Source: Fusibacter sp. A1 (lineage in GTDB: Bacteria > Bacillota > Clostridia > Peptostreptococcales > Acidaminobacteraceae). Taken from it: 64,000 nt of DNA. Each line of letters begins with the position of its first letter. The first letter of the stretch is position 1. The notes below the pieces were generated by a model. That model did no database searches. It saw only the letters and a program-made list of their open reading frames with translations, and was not told the origin of the DNA. This document shows, piece after piece, positions 16,747 to 25,087 of the stretch. The stretch spans positions 186,001 to 250,000 of the forward strand of contig NZ_QQWI01000002.1 in assembly GCF_004125825.1 (NCBI RefSeq). The letters run 5' to 3'. The position numbers and the translations under genes were made by a program.

Positions 16747-18537
16747 ATGAAAACGGTAAAAAGACATTTTGCATGGCTACTGATACTTGTTCTTAGTTTC
16801 AGCTTAATCGGATGTACGCAAGAGCCGATTGAAGAAACATCTATGGTTGTTGAAGGAGCAGACTCTGAGGAAACACAAGCTGTAGAAGTAAACACTGAAT
16901 CTACAGGCAGCAGCCTAGAGGAACAGGTAGCAGCCTATTTTGAAAACATGCCTGAACATATCTACAAGATGAGCCAAAAGGATTTTGTAGAAATGGTAGC
17001 AGCGGGTACAGATGCTACTATTCTTGATATCAGAAGTGCTGCTGACTATGAAGCAAGTCATATCAAAGGTGCTGTAAATGCTCCGTGGGGTGGAATGGCA
17101 ATTGCTGATATCATGACTAAGATACCTATGGATCAACCGGTATACCTTTACTGTGTATCAGGCCAAACTGCCGGTCAAGCAGTACATACCTTGAATCTTG
17201 CTGGATTTGACGCAAGATCGATCAACTTAGGCTTTAAGTTCGGTATCTCAAAAGTTGAAGGTGTTGACCAGGTGTTGACTACTGAAGCGACAACTTTGAC
17301 AGAAGATATTACAGTAATCGATCCAATCGTTAAGAAGGCGATAGATGCATACTACGGTGGTCTAGCGGCTGTAAAGGACACAAGATTTGCTAGCTATAAA
17401 GTGAGTGAAGACGAGCTTAATGCGATGATGGAGGCGGATGAAGATTTTGTACTGCTGTCTGTCAGATCGGAAAAAGACTATCTGTTAGGTCACATTGAAG
17501 GTGCGATCAACCTACCTTTCGGTAAAGAGATGGCTGCAGGATTTGCTGATCTTCCAAAAGACAAAACCGTGGTAGTATACTGCTATTCAGGCCAGACAGC
17601 CGGTCAAACGGTTGCTGCGATGAGACTTTTGGGTATTGATGCTGTTTCGCTTAACGGCGGCATGGGCGTCGGTTCCAATGCGCCGATCGGTTGGACCAAT
17701 AAAGGCTATACGACGGTTTCAGAAGTAATCAGTGAAAAAGTGACTGCCTATTTTGAGAATATGCCGGAACACATCTACAAAATCAGCCAAGCAGATTTTG
17801 TTGAGCTTGTAAAAGCGGACACGGATGCTACTATTTTGGATATCAGAAGCGCTTCCGATTATGAGGCAAGCCATGTCAAAGGAGCTGTCAACGCACCTTG
17901 GGGTGGCACGGCAATTGCTGAGATTTTGACAAAACTTCCTATGGATAAACCACTCTATGTTTATTGCGTATCCGGTCAGACTGCTGGTCAAACTGTGAAC
18001 CTTTTGAACCTAGCCGGCTTTGACGCACGTTCGGTCAACTTAGGATTCAAGTTTGGAATTTCTAAGGTTGAAGGTGTCGATGAAGTGCTTACAAACGAAG
18101 CGACAGTCCTTACTGAAGATATTTCTGTGATCGACCCTACGATTCAAGCTGCAATTACAAAGTACTACGCCGGTCTTTCAAGTGTAAGCGAGAGTATTTT
18201 CGCAAACTATAAGATTTCTGAAGACAACCTAAAGCAACTGATCGCAGACGGAGAAGATTTTGTTTTGCTTTCTGCAAGAAGCGCTAAAGATTACGCTCTA
18301 GGGCATATTGAGGGAGCGATCAATATGCCGTTTGGAAAAGACATGGCTGCAGGCTTTGCCTCACTTCCAAAGGATAAGCCAGTAGTTGTTTACTGTTACT
18401 CAGGCCAGACGGCCGGTCAAGCGGTAGCTGCCATGAGATTGGTCGGTATCAATGCGGTGTCGCTAAATGGCGGTATGGGCGTAGGTTCAAATGCTCCAAT
18501 CGGTTGGACCAACAAAGGCTTTGAAGTAGTTCAATAA
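16747..18537 (+). CDS. Four-domain rhodanese lipoprotein
   Basis: A 596-residue surface lipoprotein (signal peptide ending LIGC, C23) with an acidic linker and four rhodanese domains. Each has the DIR or VR motif, an ASH/GHI..GA(V/I)N motif and an active loop YC(V/Y)SGQTAGQ, with cysteines at 136, 279, 407 and 550. All four therefore keep the nucleophile, unlike the upstream gene. The domains are arranged A-B-A'-B', produced by duplication of a 271-residue pair. Rhodaneses move sulfane sulfur from thiosulfate to thiols or cyanide; tethered outside a sulfur-metabolising anaerobe it may bind or process external sulfur. GGAGG precedes the ATG. Confidence 0.95.
   Translation: MKTVKRHFAWLLILVLSFSLIGCTQEPIEETSMVVEGADSEETQAVEVNTESTGSSLEEQVAAYFENMPEHIYKMSQKDFVEMVAAGTDATILDIRSAADYEASHIKGAVNAPWGGMAIADIMTKIPMDQPVYLYCVSGQTAGQAVHTLNLAGFDARSINLGFKFGISKVEGVDQVLTTEATTLTEDITVIDPIVKKAIDAYYGGLAAVKDTRFASYKVSEDELNAMMEADEDFVLLSVRSEKDYLLGHIEGAINLPFGKEMAAGFADLPKDKTVVVYCYSGQTAGQTVAAMRLLGIDAVSLNGGMGVGSNAPIGWTNKGYTTVSEVISEKVTAYFENMPEHIYKISQADFVELVKADTDATILDIRSASDYEASHVKGAVNAPWGGTAIAEILTKLPMDKPLYVYCVSGQTAGQTVNLLNLAGFDARSVNLGFKFGISKVEGVDEVLTNEATVLTEDISVIDPTIQAAITKYYAGLSSVSESIFANYKISEDNLKQLIADGEDFVLLSARSAKDYALGHIEGAINMPFGKDMAAGFASLPKDKPVVVYCYSGQTAGQAVAAMRLVGINAVSLNGGMGVGSNAPIGWTNKGFEVVQ
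16927..18537 (+). repeat. Internal tandem duplication, two units of about 813 bases
   Basis: Unit 1 is 16927-17739 and unit 2 is 17740-18537. Both start with a YFENMPEHIYK motif and run through two rhodanese domains; the catalytic cysteines are separated by exactly 271 codons in both positions, so no indel has accumulated between them. Codon choices differ at many places, so the event is not very recent. Confidence 0.92.
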
Positions 18538-18561
18538 TCAAGAGAACTTTTATGCTATCAT

Positions 18562-18595
18562 AAGAAGGCAAGGGGAAACCCTTAGCCTTCTTTTT
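18562..18595 (+). terminator. Terminator of the rhodanese operon
   Basis: AAGAAGGC..AGGG stem, GAAA loop, CCCTT..GCCTTCTT and a T run, 25 bases after the stop. Confidence 0.88.
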
Positions 18596-18612
18596 ACCTA
18601 AGGAGCAGTGAG

Positions 18613-19548
18613 ATGGATAGAGTATTGATTACAGGCGGTGCCGGCTTCATCGGCAGCTATTTGGTCAGAGCATTTATTGAAAAACACCCCGAGGATATCG
18701 TTCTAAATGTGGACAAACTTACCTATGCCGCCGATCTACATAGGCTTAGTAAGGTTGAGAATCATCCCAATTACCGTTTCATTCAAGCGGATATCGCTTC
18801 TTATGACGACATGCAGGGAATCATCGACGATTTTGCTCCCACGCTGATCATCAATGTAGCTGCAGAGTCCCATGTAGACAAGAGTATAGATTGCATAAGC
18901 CCTTTTCTGCACACGAATATTCACGGAGTGACGAACCTACTTAATTGCATAGCTGATAAGAAGGATGTCCATTTTGTACAGGTTTCCACAGATGAAGTGT
19001 ATGGACCTAACCATAATAATATCCCATTTGTAGAAACGGATGCGAGAAGACCTCAAAACCCATATGCTGCCACAAAAGCTTCTGCAGAGATGATCGTTGA
19101 AAGCTTTAGCAACACGTATGGGATAAAAACCACAATAACAAGAGGGTGCAATACCTATGGCACCGATCAGCACTGTGAGAAGCTGATTCCCAAGATGATC
19201 GCACTGGCGAAAGCCAATCAAAGCCTACCGATTTATGGCGACGGTAAACAAACAAGAGAATGGCTCAGTGTTCACGATCACGTAAAGGCGATTGCATTTT
19301 TAGCAAAAAACCGACAGGTGGGTACTTATAATATCGGGTCAGGTATCATAAGAACCAATATGGAAGTTGTCTCTTGCATACTTGATTTATGTAAATTATC
19401 ATCTAGCGGCATTGTTCATATGGAAGACCGTTTAGGACATGATCGGGCCTATGGAATCAATAGCCAAAAGCTGCGAAATCTCGGTTGGTCTTCTGATAGG
19501 GAATTCGAAGCGGAACTGAAGCGGATTGTGTCAATTATGGGTGCCTGA
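18613..19548 (+). CDS. dTDP-glucose 4,6-dehydratase-like NAD-dependent sugar epimerase/dehydratase
   Basis: An extended short-chain dehydrogenase of 311 residues. NAD site TGGAGFIG (7-14), catalytic triad context STDEVYG with T126-D127-E128, and Y151-x3-K155 in NPYAATKAS. The Thr-Asp-Glu set is the mark of RmlB-type dehydratases, which turn a nucleotide-glucose into the 4-keto-6-deoxy sugar. It is shorter than typical RmlB (about 330-360). AAGGAG lies upstream of the ATG. It stands alone and could supply the keto-sugar used by the WecE-like aminotransferase at 8420 (inference). Confidence 0.88.
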   Translation: MDRVLITGGAGFIGSYLVRAFIEKHPEDIVLNVDKLTYAADLHRLSKVENHPNYRFIQADIASYDDMQGIIDDFAPTLIINVAAESHVDKSIDCISPFLHTNIHGVTNLLNCIADKKDVHFVQVSTDEVYGPNHNNIPFVETDARRPQNPYAATKASAEMIVESFSNTYGIKTTITRGCNTYGTDQHCEKLIPKMIALAKANQSLPIYGDGKQTREWLSVHDHVKAIAFLAKNRQVGTYNIGSGIIRTNMEVVSCILDLCKLSSSGIVHMEDRLGHDRAYGINSQKLRNLGWSSDREFEAELKRIVSIMGA

Positions 19549-19565
19549 GGGCATCTTTTTTTTTC
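19540..19565 (+). terminator. Terminator overlapping the end of the dehydratase gene
   Basis: GGTGCC-TGA-GGGCATC hairpin containing the stop codon, followed by a long T run. Confidence 0.6.
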
Positions 19566-19645
19566 TAATCGATTATTCCACAGTCAACTTTAGTATAATG
19601 ACAGTGGTGAAATTGTGACTTTATCATTTTCATGGAGGATACTAT

Positions 19646-20143
19646 ATGACAATTACAGAACGATTAATACTCACTCCATTTGTACTGGACGATGCAAAAT
19701 TATTTTATGAGTTAAGCAAAGATCCTTTGACGATGAGATATTTACGAAAATGCGAACATACACTCAAAAGTTGTGAAGAGCTGATGAAAAAACTGAAAGT
19801 GAAATACGGTGACCACCCTGTATTCAATATGCATAAGGTGCAAATCGCAGCGACTGGAGAAGAAGTAGGCTTCATCACACTTCATAAGATACCAGATGGT
19901 ACTGACGCGGAAATAGGCTATAATCTATTGTCGAAATACTGGGGTAAGGGTTATGCCAGCGGAGGTTGCCAAGTGGTTATCGACAGGGCATTCAGTGAAA
20001 CCGATATCGATAGCATCTTTGCTGAAACAGATCCCGAAAATGACAATTCACTACAGCTTTTGTCCCGCATGAATTTTAAAGTTCAAAGCGAACCTGGTCC
20101 GGATCAGGGAGTGATGTTAGTCTTGCTGAAGGATAAAAAGTGA
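19646..20143 (+). CDS. GNAT family N-acetyltransferase (RimJ/RimL type)
   Basis: A 165-residue acetyl-CoA-dependent transferase of the ribosomal-protein-acetylase-like group. It begins TERLILTPFVLDDAKLFYELSKD, has the acetyl-CoA loop YWGKGYASGGCQVVIDRAF in motif A, and motif B ETDPENDNSLQLLSRMNFK. Substrate could be a protein N terminus, an antibiotic or a metabolite. It has its own start with GGAGG upstream and lies alone between an RmlB-like gene and an MFS operon. Nothing unusual in composition. Confidence 0.88.
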   Translation: MTITERLILTPFVLDDAKLFYELSKDPLTMRYLRKCEHTLKSCEELMKKLKVKYGDHPVFNMHKVQIAATGEEVGFITLHKIPDGTDAEIGYNLLSKYWGKGYASGGCQVVIDRAFSETDIDSIFAETDPENDNSLQLLSRMNFKVQSEPGPDQGVMLVLLKDKK

Positions 20144-20338
20144 ATCGGTTTGCAAGGCTTTTTTACATATGGGCATCTTCCCTCTTTTGCAACGTCAAGT
20201 AGTTAAAATTTTAACTTCATTTATAAATAACACAACTTAACTTTTCTAATCATTAATTAATTTAACTCTAACATTAATGATATTAATTTTATGCTAATAT
20301 GGATTATCAAGTGCCGATGAGATGAAAAGGAGTGTTGA

Positions 20339-20419
20339 ATGATGATTGAAAAGCAAATGGAAAACTACGCTGAGATTGCAATTAAAATGGGAATCAACTT
20401 AAACTGTATGAACAGATAA
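20339..20419 (+). pseudogene. 26-codon ORF resembling the N terminus of an M29 aminopeptidase
   Basis: Reads MMIEKQMENYAEIAIKMGIN then LNCMNR and stops. It has AAAAGGAG 6 bases upstream of the first ATG, and its stop codon overlaps the ribosome binding site of the MFS gene. The sequence follows the start of M29 aminopeptidases, including the gene at 50323 (EKLKRNYADLLVRKGVNL). Either a relic of a deleted M29 gene whose promoter and start were kept, or a small leader peptide coupled to the transporter. Confidence 0.5.
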
Positions 20420-20429
20420 GGAGGCATTT

Positions 20430-21713
20430 ATGTTTAACATGTTCACAAGCCTGTTCTCGCAATATAAAGGACTTTCGAGGTCAGTGTATGTCTTTTTCTT
20501 CGCGAGACTTGTAACGACGATGGGAGCTTTTATCTGGCCACTTCTCACACTTATCTTAAGTCGTAAAATGGGGTATTCCGCTTCGACGATCGCCCTTGTG
20601 AGTATCGGCGTAGGCGTATTATTCTTACCCGCTCAGATTCTTGGCGGAAAATTGGCTGATAAGTTCGATAAGAAGAAGATTATCATCATCTTCGACCTGA
20701 TCAGCGTAACTTTCTTTATGACTTGCGCATTTATTGAACCGGGCAATCTGATGGTCATTCTCTTTATTCTCGCCGGCTTATTCGCAAACATGGAAGGTCC
20801 AGCCTTTGAGGCGCTGATTGCCGAGTCGACAAAACCTGCTGAAAGAGAGAAGGTTTACTCGCTCAATTACTTAGGTCATAATCTTGGTTATATGTTCGGC
20901 GCGGCAGTAGGCGGTCTTTTGTTTGAAAACTTTCTTAACCTGGCCTTTATTTTTGACGGTTTGACCACAATCACCTCCACCCTCATGATCATCATGTTAG
21001 TTAAAGTGATTGATGTACAAGCACTTGAAGAGCATGAAAAGAACGAGTACGAAGATAGCGAGGAACACGATGTTAAGCCATGGGCGATATTAAAGGAAAG
21101 AAAATCCATCATGGTCATGTTGAGTATCTTCTTCTTTAGCGCTTTTGTTTATAATCAATGGGGATTCGCGCTTCCGCTTTATCTATCAAGTCTTTTCGAT
21201 ACCGAGGGGGCAAGCCTATTCGGATTCATTTCGAGTTTCAACGGATTCTTGGTTGTTTTATTGACACCTATACTTACGAGAGTGCTTGATAAGTATACCG
21301 AAATACCAAAGATAGTTTTAGGTATCGGACTATATTCGCTTAGTTTCTTAATACTGATCAATAGTAATGCGGTATTTATCTTTTATGTGATGATCACCTT
21401 GTTCACTATCGGAGAAATCGTTACAACCCTTGGTGGTTCGCCGTTTATCAGCCGAAGGATACCCGCTTCACATAGAGGCCGTGTCAGTAGCATTATTGGA
21501 ATTTGCTACATGCTCGGTGCGACTCTTGGCCAATTGGTGACCGCTTATCTTATCGACAACGTATCCTTCAACGCTGCTTTCGCATTGCTTACGCTTGTAG
21601 GGCTCACTGCGACAGTCATCGCAGGCATCAACTATAGGATCGATAAGAAGCAGTTCCCGAAACTCTATATGAAAGATAAAAAGACAGAGCTTCAAATGGA
21701 AGCTAGCAGTTAA
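20430..21713 (+). CDS. Major facilitator superfamily efflux transporter
   Basis: A 427-residue protein with about twelve hydrophobic helices in two halves separated by an acidic loop (EEHEKNEYEDSEEHD, about 200-215). The first intracellular loop carries the MFS motif A form GGKLADKFDKKK. The overall pattern is that of drug-resistance MFS proteins (DHA1/MdtH-like), with proton-driven export of a small molecule. AAGGAGG precedes the ATG and overlaps the stop of the 26-codon ORF. A strong terminator follows. No regulator is adjacent. Confidence 0.88.
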   Translation: MFNMFTSLFSQYKGLSRSVYVFFFARLVTTMGAFIWPLLTLILSRKMGYSASTIALVSIGVGVLFLPAQILGGKLADKFDKKKIIIIFDLISVTFFMTCAFIEPGNLMVILFILAGLFANMEGPAFEALIAESTKPAEREKVYSLNYLGHNLGYMFGAAVGGLLFENFLNLAFIFDGLTTITSTLMIIMLVKVIDVQALEEHEKNEYEDSEEHDVKPWAILKERKSIMVMLSIFFFSAFVYNQWGFALPLYLSSLFDTEGASLFGFISSFNGFLVVLLTPILTRVLDKYTEIPKIVLGIGLYSLSFLILINSNAVFIFYVMITLFTIGEIVTTLGGSPFISRRIPASHRGRVSSIIGICYMLGATLGQLVTAYLIDNVSFNAAFALLTLVGLTATVIAGINYRIDKKQFPKLYMKDKKTELQMEASS

Positions 21714-21722
21714 GAAGTAAAA

Positions 21723-21758
21723 AACTAAGTCCAGTTTAAGTTGGACTTAGTTTTTTTT
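21723..21758. terminator. Terminator between the MFS and HAD genes
   Basis: AACTAAGTCCA pairs with TGGACTTAGTT around a short loop, with eight T on one side and an A run on the other. It serves both converging genes and touches the HAD stop codon. Confidence 0.88.
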
Positions 21759-22347
21759 ATAGCAACATCGATTCGATTTCTTTCCAGTTGGACACGACCG
21801 GACCATCCCAGCCGCCGTTATAGTTGGTCTCCTTGAATTTATACAATATTTTTCTTGATGCTTTGGTTGAGTGCAGGTTCTTAGGATGATCATCGATAAA
21901 GATAGCGCCTTCTTCCAGCATGGAGACTCTTGATTTTCCATACCCGTTACCGGACTGATCGATAAGGATGATGATCTCATGTACTTCTGGAAGATGTTCC
22001 TCTATCCATAAGACCTTCTTGGAGGCGTTCATAGGAAAGGCAGAAGTGCAGATGATCAGATTATACTTTTCACTTAACTTCTGGATGACTTCTTTTGCAT
22101 CTTCATAGAACTCCAGATTGCTGAAGAATTCCTTTGTACCGTAGTAATCCTGGATCACCTTTCGAGGGTTTTCCTCATGCGTGTGAATCAGCGGACAAGT
22201 ATACTTATACGTCCAGTCCCTATGTTCTCTCCAATTGGCCGGTTTGAAATCGGCATGGTCCTTGTACTGCTTGTTGTATATCTCGCAAATCGATTTATCT
22301 GAATTCACTATGGTCGAATCGAAATCTAAATATAAGTCTTTTTTCAT
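21757..22347 (-). CDS. HAD-superfamily phosphatase, 5'(3')-deoxyribonucleotidase-like
   Basis: A 196-residue HAD hydrolase. Motif I is LDFDSTIVNS (nucleophile and acid Asp), motif II ICTSAFPMN, and motif IV FIDDHPKNLH. The spacing and the helical insert after motif I, rich in Trp and Tyr, resemble the NT5C family that removes phosphate from deoxynucleotides. GAGTTA upstream of the ATG. It converges with the MFS gene and has no operon partner. Substrate not proven by sequence. Confidence 0.8.
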   Translation of the reverse strand: MKKDLYLDFDSTIVNSDKSICEIYNKQYKDHADFKPANWREHRDWTYKYTCPLIHTHEENPRKVIQDYYGTKEFFSNLEFYEDAKEVIQKLSEKYNLIICTSAFPMNASKKVLWIEEHLPEVHEIIILIDQSGNGYGKSRVSMLEEGAIFIDDHPKNLHSTKASRKILYKFKETNYNGGWDGPVVSNWKEIESMLL

Positions 22348-22551
22348 GTCGTAACTCCTTAAATGATTTTAAATGCCGTCTGTACTGCTTTAAACCTATG
22401 TTTTATTCTACCCGAGGTTTGTAAAACTGTCCAATGAAATGAACCTTGTATTTTGTGAGTGGGTGGCATGTGAAATCAAAATTGTGTATACTGATTTCAA
22501 ACAAAGCTAAAATGATGACTGTTGTCATAGATTGCTAAGAGGTGAAATATC

Positions 22552-24246
22552 ATGATTGCTGAATTAAGCGCGGCGCTGCTCAATAAACTAGGTTATTTGA
22601 TTCTATTCGGTTTTAGTATCACCAAAACAAAATTCTTTAAGAATTACTTGATGGGTACCCCTACAAGCAAATCCATAAAGATGATTATCGCGACGCTATG
22701 GGGTCTTTTCGGTGTTGTGATGACCTTGTGGGGCACTCCGGTTTTTGGTGGAATCGCAAACTCCAGAACGATTCCGATAGTACTCGCGGGCTTGTTGGGT
22801 GGCCCCTTTATGGGTTTTGTAGCCGGTTTTATCGCAGGATTTCATCGGATGTTCTTAACGGTGGGTGGTGAACTGACAGCAATTTCTTGTGGTATTTCAA
22901 CGCTCGTGGCAGGTGTGGCCGGTGGACTTTTAAAAGACTGGATCAGAACCAAGGAGAACAAGGCCTATTATGGGTTTTTAATTGGAGTGGGTGTCGAAGT
23001 GATTCAAATGCTCATTATCCTAATGGTGGCAAGGCCATTTAATGAGGCCCTGCTCATTGTTAAAACGATCTTTTTACCGATGACGTTTCTTAATGCCGCA
23101 GGTGTCGCCATCTTTTTATTGTTTATCGATCAGGTGATCAAGGAATCCGACAATGCTGGAGCGGTTAAAGCACAAATGGCACTGAAAATAGCCAACAAGA
23201 CGGTGCCGATATTCAGACTTGGATTAAACAATGAGACTGCTGAAAAAGCGGCAAAGACCATTTATAAATATGCTCAGGTGGATGCGGTCAGCTTTACCAG
23301 TACCAATGAATGTTTAGCCTTTATCGGGTCAGGAAGCGACCACCACTTGTCTGGGAGCACCATCCACACCAGTTATACAAAAAACTCCATTCAGAAGGGC
23401 GTATTGCTTGTTGCAAAGAAAAAAGAAGAAATCGGCTGTTCGACCGCTGACTGTCCACTTGGATCGGTAGTTGTCGTCCCACTGTTTTTAGAAGGCGTTG
23501 TCATCGGTACTTTAAAACTTTATAAAGCCAGAGAAAACGCCATGACCTCGAGTGACATTGAACTGGCAAAAGGATTGGGTGAGTTGTTTTCGACTCAACT
23601 TGCACTCAGTAAAATCGATGAGCAGGCCGTGCTTTTAAAATCGGCGGAAATCAAGACGTTACGCGCTCAAATACAACCCCATTTTCTCTTTAACGCCTTG
23701 AACACGGTGATGGCACTGATAAGGATCGATCCACAAAAGGCAAGGGAAGTACTGACTGATCTCAGCTATTTTTTAAGATCGTCATTTAAGCTTAGTGCTG
23801 AAAAAGTGACGCTTGAAGATGAACTCGAAACGGTGAAGGCCTATGTCAATGTCGAGAAAGCTAGGTTTGAGGAGCGTATCTCCATCGAGTATGATATCAA
23901 CGCACCTCTTAGTCTTATGATTCCACCTTTGATGATACAACCGCTGGTTGAAAATGCGATCAAGCACGGTATCATCAACCGTCAATCTGGTGGACTTTTG
24001 AAATTGAGCATTTATTTGAATAAGGATGAGCTGACAATCAGTGTAGAAGACAATGGGAAGGGAATACCTAAAGACATTGTAGAATCGCTCAAAAGAAATC
24101 AAGAGCTTAGCGGAATCGGTCTAAGCAATATCAATCGTAGACTCATGAACCATTTTGATAGAAAATTACAAATTAGAAGTATGCTGAATTCGGGTACGAA
24201 GGTGAGTTTTTCGATTCCTATGGAAAAGGAGTTATCCAATGTATAA
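22552..24246 (+). CDS. LytS/BtsS-type sensor histidine kinase
   Basis: A 564-residue kinase. Residues about 1-205 hold the 5TM-LYT membrane receptor (TIPIVLAGLLGGPFMGFVAG and related helices); about 210-360 is a GAF-like domain; the kinase core begins IQPHFLFNALNT with phospho-acceptor H377, followed by N box LVENAIKHG and G box EDNGKGIP. GAGGTG precedes the ATG. Its last 8 bases overlap the LytTR regulator gene, and a CstA-type carrier follows. That order is the one known for BtsS/BtsR with the pyruvate transporter BtsT, so external pyruvate is a candidate signal (inference). Confidence 0.93.
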   Translation: MIAELSAALLNKLGYLILFGFSITKTKFFKNYLMGTPTSKSIKMIIATLWGLFGVVMTLWGTPVFGGIANSRTIPIVLAGLLGGPFMGFVAGFIAGFHRMFLTVGGELTAISCGISTLVAGVAGGLLKDWIRTKENKAYYGFLIGVGVEVIQMLIILMVARPFNEALLIVKTIFLPMTFLNAAGVAIFLLFIDQVIKESDNAGAVKAQMALKIANKTVPIFRLGLNNETAEKAAKTIYKYAQVDAVSFTSTNECLAFIGSGSDHHLSGSTIHTSYTKNSIQKGVLLVAKKKEEIGCSTADCPLGSVVVVPLFLEGVVIGTLKLYKARENAMTSSDIELAKGLGELFSTQLALSKIDEQAVLLKSAEIKTLRAQIQPHFLFNALNTVMALIRIDPQKAREVLTDLSYFLRSSFKLSAEKVTLEDELETVKAYVNVEKARFEERISIEYDINAPLSLMIPPLMIQPLVENAIKHGIINRQSGGLLKLSIYLNKDELTISVEDNGKGIPKDIVESLKRNQELSGIGLSNINRRLMNHFDRKLQIRSMLNSGTKVSFSIPMEKELSNV

Positions 24247-24964
24247 AGCGATATTGATCGATGATGAACGACCGGCTCTGCTTGAGCTGCACTATATACT
24301 GGCTAAGGATAAGCGCATCGATATCATAGGGATTTTTCAAGACCCTATAGAAGGAATCGCCGCCATTGAAAAGGAACAACCGGATGTTGTGTTTTTGGAT
24401 ATCCACATGCCTGAGCTTGACGGACTAAAATTAGCTGAGCGACTTTCTATCGTGTCTCCATGTGTCGAAATTGTCTTCACAACGGCCTATGATCAATATG
24501 CGCTAAAAGCATATGATACTGCTGCGATCGACTATGTGCTTAAGCCCTATGATGAAAAAAGACTTCAAACGACGATAGACCGTTTGATTGAGCACTTAAA
24601 CCAGCACAAGGAAAAGAATCAGAACAATTGCTCGCTCACCAAAATACCTGTTTGGAATAACGGGGTCATAAAATTGATTTCGATTATGGAGATCAACTAT
24701 TTTTACACGAACGACAGCAAGACTTTTCTAGTCACCACAGGTCAAGAGTATGAAATTTCACAGTCGCTGAAGAACATGGAGGACTTGCTGAAAAGCCATC
24801 CCTTCATGCGGACTCACAAAAGCTTCTTAGTGAATCTTACGATGGTTCAAGAGATAATACCATGGTTTAACGCAACCTATATGTTGATGGTCAAAGACGA
24901 AAAGGAGCAGATTCCTGTGAGTAGAAAACAGGTCAAAGCACTTAAAGCGTATTTCAATCTTTAA
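24239..24964 (+). CDS. LytTR-family response regulator (BtsR-like)
   Basis: A 241-residue cytoplasmic regulator. Receiver domain residues 1-120 with acidic pocket D8-D9, phospho-acceptor D54 in VFLDIHMPELD, and K in VLKPYDE. LytTR DNA-binding domain about 140-241, with YFYTNDSKTFLV and MRTHKSFLVNL. The ATG lies in an 8-base overlap with the kinase gene. It should bind direct repeats upstream of its targets; the likeliest target is the CstA-type gene 123 bases downstream. Confidence 0.94.
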   Translation: MYKAILIDDERPALLELHYILAKDKRIDIIGIFQDPIEGIAAIEKEQPDVVFLDIHMPELDGLKLAERLSIVSPCVEIVFTTAYDQYALKAYDTAAIDYVLKPYDEKRLQTTIDRLIEHLNQHKEKNQNNCSLTKIPVWNNGVIKLISIMEINYFYTNDSKTFLVTTGQEYEISQSLKNMEDLLKSHPFMRTHKSFLVNLTMVQEIIPWFNATYMLMVKDEKEQIPVSRKQVKALKAYFNL

Positions 24965-25087
24965 TGTCCGATGTTTTTAAAGGGCGGTTTACGTCATTTA
25001 AAGTTTGAATTCATGCATTTAAGGGATAATCGAATCTTATTTAACAACCATTATGATACGCTTCTTCATGAAAGGGGCGTGTTTTTT

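Noticed and set aside
16927..18537. Assembly duplication in the rhodanese gene
   Set aside because: The two units differ at many codons, including synonymous changes, so they are diverged natural repeats and not an assembly artefact.
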